Assembly (NCBI GenBank): GCA_000499405.2
Contig: HG738138.1
Coordinates: 682,001-746,000 of the forward strand
DNA from: Onchocerca volvulus
Taxonomy: Eukaryota > Nematoda > Chromadorea > Rhabditida > Onchocercidae
Direction of reading: 5' to 3'
Length of the DNA stretch: 64,000 bases
Shown here: piece by piece, positions 1 through 12,933 of the stretch
How positions within the stretch are numbered: position 1 is the first letter of the stretch
Layout: each line of letters begins with the position of its first letter
Notes under the pieces: model-generated
The model's database searches: none
What the model was told of the DNA's origin: nothing
What the model saw: only the letters and a program-made list of their open reading frames with translations
Position numbers and translations under genes: made by a program

Positions 1-385
1 AAAAAATTTTTATAAATTCAATCGATCAATTTAAGTTTCTTTTTTTTTTTTCGTAAATTCATGAATTTCGTTTTTTTGTTTTTTCTATTTCTTAAATTAT
101 GTTTTGTTTCTTTTCGTATATTCGTTATCACTTACTCCCCTTTTCTTTTTTCTTTTTGCTGCAATTGATTGATAGACTCTAAATTTTTGGTCGTACAAAT
201 GTATCATGCTTGGTTAAAACATTTAAATCAAACAATTTGCCTCGGAAAATAACACAAAAATTCATTGTTGACAATATTAGATGAAAAACAATTTAAATGA
301 ATGCATTCAGTCGGAATTTGCTGATACTTTTCTTTTCTTTTTTTGTATAACGATGATTAATTGTTGTTCATCTTACAGTGTGAAG
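1..385. other. Upstream of liprin-beta, no gene seen
   Basis: AT-rich sequence with T runs. It may hold the liprin-beta promoter, but no motif can be supported. Confidence 0.5.
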
Positions 386-402
386 TTTTTTTTTCTTTCG
401 AG
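386..402 (+). promoter_or_regulatory. Probable spliced-leader acceptor for liprin-beta isoform A
   Basis: A run of T broken only by C ends in TTTCGAG, and the ATG follows 14 bases later. A second AG (TCTTACAG) ends at 378. This spacing is what nematode trans-splice sites look like. No donor or upstream exon is visible, so use of the site is inferred. Confidence 0.4.
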
Positions 403-416
403 CAAAACGGGTGATA

Positions 417-3400
417 ATGAATAAAGTCGATTTGGATGAAGCTAATCGAATGCTCAATTTAGCGCTTGAAGAGCTTAATTTTATCGCTGATGGTAAATGA
501 ATTTTATTATTTGTAACTTTAATCAAACTTTTCAAAACATAAAATTTTCGCGAAATCTAGCAAAAATTTGTTCAACATTATAAATTATAATAGCAACATC
601 TATTTGGAACATATTACTGATGTAAATGTATATTTATTATGAATCTATCTTTCTTCATGTTTTCTAAGAAAGAGACGATGAAGTTCTAAATGAAATGATA
701 TACTTAACAGTCAGTAGCTTTTTTTTTACTCCAAAAAAAGGATTACTGTAATTCCTTGAAATTTTTGAAATTTGAAATTTTGATCACAATTTTTTCTTCT
801 TCACCCGATTACGCATATATTAGGAAGTAAGTAGTACACAAGCATTCTGAGATGTAAAATTTTTTTGTCGGTTAAATATCTTTGATGAAACCGATTATAC
901 ATTATACAACAGTGACGACATCTAATCATCGTATCATCGATATAGATCAGCTGCTCTAAATTTGTTTGTTGATTTTTCATGAACGAATTTTTTTTATTTC
1001 GGTAATACTTCATTCTTTTTTTCATCTTTAAATAGTCCAATTTTCTTTTCTTTCTTAATAGTTTTCTTAAGTCAAAAAAGATGAGGTAATTCTTTCTCCC
1101 CTAAAAAAATATCTATTTATAATTTATTTTCATTTATTATTATTGCTTAAATAATAATCTCTTTATGATCATCTTTTAGCATCTTATAAATGTTTTCTTC
1201 TCGTTTTTAAAAATTCCAAAATGAGTTGTTAGTCGATATACTTCAGCAACTACTCAACTATTCCCTTGTTCTTTCTTTTTCTCTCCATTCCCTAAACAAT
1301 GTTAGTATTGTTGAAATTAGTTTAATATATATCTACCTTTATTATCCTTTACATCATCAAAATGTAAATTTTGTGTAATTTATTTCTAACAGAAAGTTTT
1401 TTTGTAATTTATCAAAGATCATATCTATCTGTTCACGTTTTTCATCAGTATTGAACTATTGAATAAAAGTTATTCGAAATTGATATCAAGAATCACATTA
1501 TAATATTATAATTCCATACCATAATCTCATTAGGCGAATTACAAGCTCATTTCTCAACTAAAACGTATTCATTTATGATATGCTAAATTGCTGTTACTTC
1601 AAATATATTCCGTTGAAAATAAAATGAAAATGGTTTAATTTCGTTTCAAATATGTAGATTTTATTTCATTTTGTATTCAATGCTTATTTAATTTTCAAAC
1701 TATGCTTCATTTCTGTTGAACATATTTACTAAATCTGATTACAAACAAACGATATTTAAACATAATTTTTTCCTGAAAGCCGAATCAAAAAAGCTTTAAA
1801 AAAAAGGGGCTTATCGGATCCATTTTAATAATTTTCACAATATATTAGAATATCATCGCATCCGATATTTTGATATAAAATGAACTTCTTGGTATTTCCG
1901 GATTTCCTTGATTTCTCTTTATTATCATTTTACAGTTAAACCTCTCAGATACATTTACAAGGGCATTAATTTTATAGCATAGAAGAAAAAAATAGAATTT
2001 GTCTAATTTCAATTCAAAAAATTTCAAAAAAAATTAGCAATTGAATCGTTTCCATCAAAAAGTAATACGGTCACGTTGATACCAATGATTTAAAAGCATT
2101 TCAAGGATAATACATTCATTTAATTTCAAACTTCTTTTTTTCATGTCAAAGGCGTTTGACAACTTATCGCTCCTTTCTTCACAATCGGTCGGTCGAATCA
2201 TTCTGCATTTGCTGAACATATAAGTGTGTCTGTGTATGTATGTGTGTATATGTGTAATTGTGTTCATCAAATATCAACGACATTTACCATTTTTAACGAT
2301 CCGATCAATTAATCAATATGATTGCTACCATTTTCAGATTATATTTCATAAACATTTTGAATTTTTTCATTTTTAAAAATTTCCTTTACAGTTTCACTAA
2401 ATAAATGACGTTAATGATTGAGATGAGATACAATTATATCGTTCTTGTTCATCTTAATCGCATTATCTATTGCTCATCATTAAGCAAAATTTCAGATTCA
2501 AATATTTAAATTTCGGACTTTTTTTTCTAATTTCTTTTATCAAATCACTTCAATTCCTCTAGCCAATTCTCGATCTATTTATCTTTTATTTGTCAAAATT
2601 GTAAATTACACTTAACGGTATTATTTAATTTAGTTTTACATAATTTTTTGATTTGTTTTCAATTTAAGTTAATGCATAATTTGTTTATCGGCAATATTTT
2701 TGTGATTTATTATAATTTCCCCGAAAATTCTATTAGTTTCTTAATAAGAATGATTCATTGTCTCATGAACTTACTTTTTTAAAATTATTTTGCAGTTATC
2801 TTTTCCATCTTTTTTTCTTGAAGAAAATGTTTATTATCTTTTGAAAGAAAGAAAGGAAATGATGCCAAGACATCGATTATTTCTTAAATTTTTTTTTTGC
2901 AACTAACTGTTCTGCTTTTTAAATTTACAACCCGAATAGTCAAGTTTTAACTGGGTTTAAATTTGCAGTTCAATTTTTAATCCAACGTTGTGATAAGAGT
3001 GTAAATATTGCATTATCATTCTATCAATACCATCATTGTAATAAATAATCGCATTGCTAGACAAATCTCTTCTTTTTTAATTGATTAAGTAATAAATTGA
3101 AATTTTCCTGAAAAATCAACTCAACTTTTTATCACAGTATTAGAGCTTACAACATTTGGCAGCATGGCAAAGTACAACGAGAAATAGATGTCCTAAAAGT
3201 TTTTTGCAAATTATAAAGATGTTACGTAAGATCAAATGATTCATGGGAACCACTTGAAGTGTTTAGTTGGTACCATAAGCCTCTTGCCGAACATTTAATT
3301 TAATAATCCGAATAATTTCGATAGATCTTCTCAGCTTCTTTTCTTAGCCAATATTTTATTAGATATTGAAAATTAAAAATCAATTTTAATGTCAACTTTC

Positions 3401-6400
3401 TACTTTTTCCGAGGCCTTGAACTTGAATGTTAAATTTAAATCAACGATCAAATTTTGATGGCATAGAAGCAAAGAAGTGATACAAAATTGATTCAGTAAA
3501 TATCATAATTAAATATCATTGCTTGTAGCTAAATTTAGAAACGAATTGTTCAAAAAAAAATTTTTTTTTTAAACCTTTGGCAATTAATTTGAAAATCTGT
3601 CAAATAAAAATAAATGGTATAATTGTCATTTTAAGTTCTCTCAGTGCTGAATTTCATTTTTTTTTTCAGTCTTATCAGACATTTAAGCTTCCATAATGAT
3701 GCATATCTATCAGCTGAAAGGTCATTATTGTCATTTTATTTTGTGTTGCAATCAAAAAAGAAGAAAAATACAGCTTTTCATTTTCATTTTATCAGTTATT
3801 TCTTTCTTTTCCTTTCGTTTCTCGCATTTTTTATTATGGTGTTTCCAGCAAAAATTCTTAAATCTTTCTTTTTTTTTCTTTTGAATTGGTTTTTTGTTGG
3901 CTTTTTTTCCTTTTTTAATAATTCGAAAGCAATCTTCATTTCTTCAAGTTTTATAAGCATTACTGGACAATTTAGATGTTGACTACTCACATCATGAAAC
4001 GGAATAAGCTCTAATTGAAGTGAAAATAATGGAAACAACTAATTACTTATAATCTTTAATCTTTAACAACTTATTTGCCTTGAATATTTCGTAGAAAAAC
4101 AAAGGAAATTGCGCCTAATTCTGAACTTGAATTATAACCTTCTGTTCAGTAAAATAAAAAAGTATGAATCTTGAATGAAATGGGTCCATATTTAAACGGC
4201 ATTTGAAGGATGTGGAAGTAGATGAAAGAAGAGCTGCGATAGAACTGTCAAAAGTTATGCCAAATTATGAGATTCTTTGGCCAATTTATAATCAGGGCGA
4301 TGGCCAAAAAACATTGAACACATTGTGGACAGATATAAATGTCCTACGACATTTTTTTCTTTTTTTTTTTTTTGAAGCACAAAATGTGCACAGTTGATCG
4401 TAATTACAGAAATTTCGATTTTTGTTTCTATTTTGAAAGTCGCTTAAACATTTTCAAAAAAAAAACAGTTAATTATTATTGAGAAACTAGAATGTTTCTC
4501 GACCCTTCAAGCTGATTTTAGATTTATCTAAGAGATTTTTCCAACAATCCAATATAAGATTTAATTCTTGTGATATCCAGATATTTCAAAGAAATTTTAA
4601 ATTTTTATGAAACTAAAGTTAAATTTTGGCACATATCAAGCTTTGTCATTTTCTAGTTTCAGCTTAATCTCTTTATTTAAAAAAGTGGGTATAATGAGGC
4701 ATGTCAAAGATAATTAGCAATTATCTTTGACATGCCTTGCACATAAATATAATTAGTTTCCAGTGTAGCCTTTCATAGATTAATCGTTGTTTACACTGAT
4801 GATTTCCTTTATTATTCTCATCATCTATTTTCTTTCTTTTACAAAAATATTTTCTTTTAATTACGTTATAATGTAAATTGAAAATCAAAATTTGATCTCA
4901 TTCTATAATTCTGCATTCAGTAAAATTTCATTTGTTTCTCGAATTGGAAATCGAATTAAGAAAAAAAAAAAGTCTCCAAAATTCATTTTTTAAATTCCAA
5001 TAGAAAATGCAAATTAGTAGAAATGAAAGGAAATTTTTAGGTGCTGAAGAGAAAAGTGGCGTCAAAATTGCCAAAGCGAACCTTCAAATGAAACGGAAAA
5101 TGAATAACAATGACAATACCGCCTCAGAAAAAGCTAATATTGCAGTTAGTGGCATGCAGGTGTGTGTGATTGATACATTACAGTTATCTCACACTTCTTT
5201 TTTCATTGACGATTTGTAAATTGGCATCAAAGCAGCAATTCAATGATTTGTTGTCCTCAAATTTCAAAAGGCAACCATTGCAAGACAATTTTTTTTTTCA
5301 TTCATATGCAGACAAAATGATTGGACTTGAACTAAAATTCTTTCCTTTTTTCTCTGCTTCAAAAATTTCAAAAAATATCATTTCAAGAAAGAGCGAATTT
5401 CTTTTGCAAAGATGAAGAGAATTCACAAAAATATTTAAATATCAAAATAAGAGAGAAATGATCAGAAAGCTAATTTTTAAAACTTCATTTCCGTGTATAT
5501 GTGAATATGCATGTGCATTTATTTATTTATTTTTATTTTTATTTTTGTTTTTTGATTTAATCCGAAAGCTACAAGCATGCAGGAAATTTTGAAAATAATT
5601 TCTGACTGATCTATGACCAATATTACGTAATATATTTTTTGTATTTAAATTTTTTGCAGACATTAAATTGGAATTCGTCGGTGAATAATTGGATGGATTA
5701 TGAAAATGAAAATAATCGAGATTCAGGTACAAGTAGCAGTGATGGGATACCTACTTCGGATGCTCCTACCTCATCTACTACCTCAACCAACATCACTATT
5801 TTTGATGCCTTTCTACAGGTAATTGAAGTCAATATACGCTGTTTATGAGATATGAAAATTAAGAAATAGTTGACTTTACTATAGTCATATTAGTGCTTAA
5901 TCAAATCTAGCCATTCTGAGGATGAGAATAATTGTAAACAGTGAAATGAAATGACACTTGACAAACTTTTAGTATTTCCTATTATAGTTACATTATTCAT
6001 TTTTAATTAGAATACGACGTTACGGATTGAGTAAGAATGGTATCACCTTGATAAATTATAATTCATCATCAGACATCTGTTCCAGAGGATTCAAATAGGC
6101 CGGAAATACATTACCATATTTTTCTCGGCGAAAATCGTACGGTTTTAAACGATTGCTAACCCAGCAACCATCTGCTGGATCGAAGAAAATTGCTTAGTAG
6201 CATGAGCCTATCTCGAAAAGCTTGTACATATTCGTGCCCAATTATCAGGAAACATACTGTAAAGGATAGTCTGATTATTCTGATAGTAATTAATGCAATT
6301 TACATTATTTCATTTAGCATTACTAAATTCCAGTTATAATATTTTAAGATGGGAATAAATCAGATTGTATAATTAGAGAACTTTTTGTATAAATATACTG

Positions 6401-9400
6401 TCAATAGTAAGGAGTTCTTCAAAAGATGGTTGTTTACAATCGTTAGAAATTTACACTGTTCGGGGATAACGAAGTAAATGTCATGAGGATTTTACACTTT
6501 ACTATTAAATGCAAGTTCGGCTGATTGGTCATTAAACTACATTACTCATTTGTTGTCCATTACCCTTTACCGATGGTCACTACAATTTTTATGTCTTCTT
6601 TTCAATCTTATTTACGATTTCATGCTAGTTTCATTAATCAAAAGGAAATTTACGTGTGATTTTGGCATAATCCAATGTTATTCTACTACTCTGTGCAAGA
6701 CAACTACATGCACCGTTTTATTTTTCTTATATTTAAAAAGTTTGCAGGTCAATTTCTATTTGTACCTCAACTAACACACTTGGTTGAAATAATTGAAATA
6801 TAACATAAATATAGAAACAATATTTCAATTTCAATTTAATGTTTAAATTTCAATATGTGAATGCACAATGCACATTCCTAACATACAAAGAGCAAATTAT
6901 TGGATGGGAAAAAAACAAAGAAAAAAGAAATGCAAGTGATTACTGGAAAAATAATGAGCATGATCCATTACAACCACTCAAATTGATTTTTATGAATTTC
7001 ATTATATCAATCACTTGAGCATTTATCCAAATTGACACTTTTTGAACAGCACACCTTTCAAATGATATTACCCCGATATCAAATGATGTCAGTTAAACAG
7101 TTTGCCTTTTTTCGACTTCTGATACTGTCTCGACTTTACAATTTACCATTCGAAATGGGTTAACAGTAATGATTTTGCGGGATACGGTGATATTATATTT
7201 TTGAAAAATTTCATCAAGTATTCAAATGAATAAAACTAAATGAGATAGTCAACGGATAACAGATATATGGAGGAAAATATCACTGATATGTAAGTTATAA
7301 ATAAGTAACATTTTATTACTTCGATGATGACTGTTGCATGCAGTCCGTTATCTGATAGAAAAAGCAGAAAAGAAAGCAAAAGGAATTTCACTTTATTAAA
7401 AATCACAATACCGTAATCACTAATTCTGAAATTCCAGATCCTAAAGCTGAAGTATAGTTAATTTTCTGAAATATATTAAATATTGTTGTTTATCGGATTT
7501 GTAATATCTGAATTAAATTTGTCTGTTTATTCTTCTTTCCTTTATTTATTTGTTTAATTTGTTCATTTATTGTTTTATAAAAAGACAATTTTAATTCTAT
7601 GAAACGATGTAAAATTGCAAAAACTGCGACAAAACAAATCGCCTATTGCGTGCATGCTTACTTCGTTGATAAACGAGTAATTACTGTATTAAATCATAAT
7701 TTTCTAGAAATTTGAATTAATTTGAATGTAGGCTTGTGTATAATGCATGAATATATTCACAAAATTTTTAAGGCAATTGATCGAAACGAGATATTGAGCA
7801 GACCTGATCTAGAAACGCGACTAAAAATTATGAATTGGCTATGTGCCACAGAAGAGATGAATAGAATGGTAAGTTTTTATTTGAATTTTTAAAATTCCGA
7901 AAATTCTACAGTTTCCATGGTACAACGATTATAGAAATAAACATCGTAGTAAATATTATCAATGTTCACTATAATTAAGCCTTAAGTGACTTTTTTAAAA
8001 GAAAAGATTAAAAAATTACTTAAATGACATACTTAATGTTGCTTTTGAAGATTTTACAGTAAAAAAAAAGGAAAAAAAAAAGTAATGGATGAGTTTAGTG
8101 TCTTTTCAGTTCTTCTAATATTCGTGCTATCATTTTAATCATTTTTTTTTTTTTTTTTTTGCTTTTTGTTTTCAATTATTCCGGTCTTTATTACTACATG
8201 GGTGTTTAACATTGATATATAAAGTTTAAAATTTTAGCAGTTTTGTGCTTCAAAATCATAAATAGCATACAGTTGCACAGATGTAAAATTTATAGTTTTT
8301 TGCTGCTTTAGATTTATTTTAATTAAGAAAGAAGTTTCTGCAAAAAAAAAATATATATATATATATAACACTTTTTGTTACGACGATGATATGGGAATTA
8401 TAATGATTAGGCATTAAATCGAAAATAGCATAATGTAAATTGCCACGAAAGTGAATTATTGATGGACAATTTCTAAATTGTCATCAGTATATGAATCTTT
8501 TCCGCGAAATTCTGGAAGACAATCAGGACTGAATAATATAGCTATCTTAATTTTTTCACGGTATAGTATTCATTGATATTTATAAGACAAGATTCAATTT
8601 AAATTTCTGTGAAATGAATTTCCATTAAAAAATATGATATAGATCTATGAAATGAATTTCCATTGCATTTCATAGATCTATATCATTTTGTATTAGATCA
8701 GGCTTTTTTTTTTCACCCGTAAAATATGGAATTACTTATTGGTGCACGAAAGAAAACACTTGAAGTAGTTGATAATAACGATTATCATCTTTTTTTTTTT
8801 CCTTTTTCCACGTGAGCGAACAATATGATTATCAAAATGGGCAATAAGAAATTAATTTGAAACAATTTACGATTTCAACCTAAATCCTTTTCTTTTTTTC
8901 TTTTTTCCTAATATATCCAAATTTTTTACAAGAAAGGAGGAAGAATAAAAAGCAGTTTTCGATAGGAAAATACTGCCATCAGTATTCTGCAACAAATGAA
9001 GAGTTAAAAGAGATATACTTTTGTCGTTCAATAATTATACCAGATTTTATTCCATATATATATATTATAATTATTAGTTAATGTAAATTATAAAAAATTT
9101 TAATGATTCGAATAACATATTTAATATTTGGAGTCGAAGTAATAAATTACGAGTAATATAAAATCATCAATTTTTACATATTAGAATTAAGTTATTAAAT
9201 TGAATATCTTGGTAATTTTTATTTCAAATTTAAATCAGTTTATATTAATCAGAATATTTACACTTGTTCCATCAGTTTTCAAGCAAAAAGTTTAAAAGAA
9301 AAAAGAAAATAGGTAAGTGTTCGATCACTTTTATCAGTCGTAATCTATCATTTTTCCCATTATTGCACAAATACCATCGTGCTAACAAGATTATTATAAA

Positions 9401-11129
9401 ACTTGTTGGATATGTAGCATTTATCATATGAATGCTAAGCTTTCGATGAGAAATTCCGTTTTAAAAATTTTTCGAAAGAGCTCAAATTGTAAAGCTATGG
9501 AATGTTCATTCGTGGAACAGTTGCTGTTGTGGAATGTGTGTATGTGGATGGATATGTATGTGTATGTGTCTGTCTTATTAGCAAAACTTTCTTACTTGCA
9601 AAAATTTCTCACCCTAAAATTCAATGTTAATTATTGTGGAGAAGAAAAAGAACGCATTTCTAACCTATCATTTCAGAATTTAAATCAAAATAATTTGAAC
9701 TATTAAATGTATCGCAAAATAGGCATATATTTTAAATAATTTCACAGATAAAAATTATGTGATACAATAATATTTTGATTTATTTTTTGATTTAATATTC
9801 TTCCTTGAAAAATATAATATGTTCTTATCAATGATGTTAATATGAATTTTTTTTTGAATTGTTGGGAAAAAAGTTGCCTTAATTTTTTTGTTAAGGATAT
9901 TTTTCAATAATTAGTGCAATATCTTAGTAGAGAAACTAATTAGAATAAGATTCTGCATTTCCAATTTTAGAATAGTTTATTTGTTTTATTTATTTATTTT
10001 TTTCATTTAAGAAAATCAGAAGTTGTCCAACATAGCATCCAGTACTAGATTAATACTATTATTACAAATAATTTGCAGTGATACATTGATAAATATTTGA
10101 TATCATCAATTGTTTATTATCATTTTTTTATTGTCACAAAAGACTTTAAACTTTCCTAATTATCAAATTTAGCAATAAATAAATTAACCTTTAATTTCTG
10201 CTATATACGAATGCAACACATATCATCCAATTGTAAAATTATCATTTCCTTTCTTTTTTTTTTCGTTTTATTTGAAAGGTAATTTTAGAGAAAAGAAAAA
10301 GAAATGGATGAAATTGGTAGAGATGATAATTGGTATCTTCTTCATCTTCCAAGTGATAATAATCCGTTTGGTATTCACACCTATCATTAGGTTTTCAAGG
10401 AAAGAGAATAAGAGTCAAATATTTCATACATATTTAACAAGGTATGAAGAGAGGAGGGAAGCCACTGATAACAGTTGTGTGTTTGTTCCAAATTCTTGAA
10501 GCATATGTGTAATGGTTTCTCCTATTTGCTTTCCTACCGTCAGCAAATAAAGTAGTTGCAATAGCGGCCGCAGCAAGCAGCATCCTAAGCTTTTACTTTG
10601 AACCGATTCAAGCTTGTTATCCGGTCAACTCAAACGGTCAACACTCACTTATCAGAATAATCATTCCAATCAACCATCTCATCATCATTTTCATTGCTTA
10701 TTTTTCTCTGGATATCCCAACCATTTCAAATATTCACACAGTTCTTTTTTTTGGATTTTTCTATTACATATATTTTGAACTTGCATCTTGCATATTTAGC
10801 AAATACGATATTCAATGTTGCTGCATCATGGAGTTTAATCTTACTGTTATCGAACTGTATTAGTTATAATTTGTTTCTCATATTAATCTATGCATCCTGA
10901 TAACCTGTGATAAATATACTTCCTAGTAGTTTCGTTTCTGATATTTTTTGGATATCTTTTGGAATAATATGGGCGAAATTGGAAATCAACGACATGTAGA
11001 AGATGGTTTTGGTACCCGATCATTGGCTTCATTACGAAGCAGTACAGGGAGCGCTGTTTTCAAAGATCATCGATCATCGATAAGGTTTTTACAACGGAAA
11101 TTCCTTTTCTATTTTTAGCATTTTCATTT

Positions 11130-11218
<89 letters not shown>

Positions 11219-12899
11219 CAAATTTCTTCTCAAAATTTAATAAATATTATGTTAATACTATTCGTAATTTGTACAAAAAGTGAAATACTGGGATATTTTT
11301 CAAATTGGATTATGTGAGGAGTGATAAGAAAGTGAAAAATTGTGACAGAATGCGTGATTTGTAGTGAAGATTGTTATCAAAATGTATGTCATAAGCATTA
11401 TTGGTTATGCAAGCTTGCAATTTATGCAAGCATGTAAATGAAATGCATCAAATTTAGGATATATAAGACAAGCTTTTCATTTTATCTGATTGCCATATTT
11501 TGGATTTAGAAAGGACGGGATAAGAAAAATATATCTAATTTTCTTTTCGAAATTTCAGTTAGGATGTGACTTGTATCACTTAACGTTAATAGGTCGAGAA
11601 TAATGTCAAGTTTTTATTCGCTCAAATATAATTTTAAATTAGTTCCGAAATTTTTTCACAAACAATAAAATCCATAAACGATTGCTACTTTAAAATTGAT
11701 GCAATAATTGCATTTGTTTCTAAGAAAGAAATTATATTCCAAAATTTCTGAAATTGAAAATTCGACAAGTGGAAGCGAATTATCAAGCGATGATATAATT
11801 TTCTCTATTAAAGGATAAAAAATTCCAGCTGAGAAATATTTAGAAAAATTTAGAAAGATATAAATAAAAGGTTCAGCAAAAATATAAATAAATAAAATGC
11901 TTCCCCGATATAAAATTGATAAACATATGATTGCGGAGATAATGAAATTAATCTAAGAGCTTGAGTAATAGATTTTTCGAGAGGTTCTCCTTCTTGATGA
12001 TAATAAAATGTTGATGGAGTATTCAAGTGAAAGGCAAATCCAAGAAAATGATAAATTCATTTTCTATTGAATTATTAGTTCTGATATGTACACATACATG
12101 CATATATATATATATATAAGTCTAAACTAACATACATATATTATTATATAAATACGAAGAATGCTAGAAAGCATTGAATGAAAAGCAGCATGCAATCTAA
12201 GGATAGATGTAATTTATAACGAAGTCGCGAAATTGAATACTAAGAAGTTGATGGGAAAATCTAGCGATCTTGAAGGTGATATTAGCTGGATTAAAAAAAA
12301 TAAAAATAAATAAAAGGAAGTGGCAACCTATAAATGGAAAAATTTTTCCAATTTAGGATGCTTTTGATACTCGTTTATTTGCAGTCCAAATAAACTAACA
12401 GATAAATAATTTCGTCGTCTTGATTACTTGAGGGGAAATATCTCAACCATTTTTTTACATTTAGCTAAGTTTCTTGATTTTGCTTATTGCTGTAATTGTT
12501 TAAAATATGCACACCCATTCAGACACATGTACATATTCAAGGCATTTTAAAAAAGTTTTTTTCTTTTTTTTTTTGTAGAAAAGAGGGTAAGAAAGGACGA
12601 AAGAGAGAATATATCATTTAGGCTTCCTTTTAACATGTTGACATCGATAAGCTTGATGACAGTGTATGTCTATGTATGTGTAATACATTCCGGCCAGCTA
12701 GCATCAATATATTTATTCCTGGTTGTTATTTTAGCCTAGGCTAAGTTTTCTATTAATTAGTGCTAATTTCCCTTTCATGTCACTCTTATTCACTCGTGTT
12801 TCCCGGCTACTTCGACCAGTCATATCACGTTTCATTTTACCAGACAAATATCATACCGGATGGTGTACAAATATACTTATATATAGATATTTGATATAA

Positions 12900-12933
<34 letters not shown>

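Larger units (their letters stand above)
493..5040 (+). other. Liprin-beta intron 1
   Basis: A 4.5-kb intron containing minus-strand coding-like frames (801-2219), the chromodomain-like relic (3138), the MADF-like fragment (4179) and a perfect hairpin (4697). The rest is AT-rich without features. Confidence 0.6.
417..7868 (+). other. hlb-1: Liprin-beta N-terminal exons (isoform A)
   Basis: Four exons (417-492, 5041-5159, 5660-5818, 7773-7868) make residues 1-150. The start ATG at 417 opens a frame reading NRMLNLALEELNFIA, which matches the conserved liprin-beta start (a Met-Leu-Ala-x-Ala-Leu-Glu pattern). Exon 1 ends in phase 1 at a GTAAAT donor. Exon 2 is placed by the acceptor AAATTTTTAG and completes a Gly codon; its residues are polar and not recognisable. 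Exon 3 is Ser/Thr-rich. Exon 4 (LKIMNWLCATEEMNRM) matches the vertebrate segment just before the coiled coil and ends in phase 0 on a strong GTAAGT donor, which joins cleanly to the exon at 16026. The three introns are 4.5, 0.5 and 2.0 kb and carry the relics listed separately. Confidence 0.72.
7869..10968 (+). other. Liprin-beta intron, left part
   Basis: T tracts, a TA repeat and the 21-bp hairpin at 8634. Frames near 9428 and 10272 lack support. Confidence 0.6.

Noticed and set aside
10523..10862. Open frame of about 110 codons without an ATG upstream of the 10969 exon
   Set aside because: It is hydrophobic, lacks start and splice support, and lies where a promoter is likely. I treat it as a chance frame.
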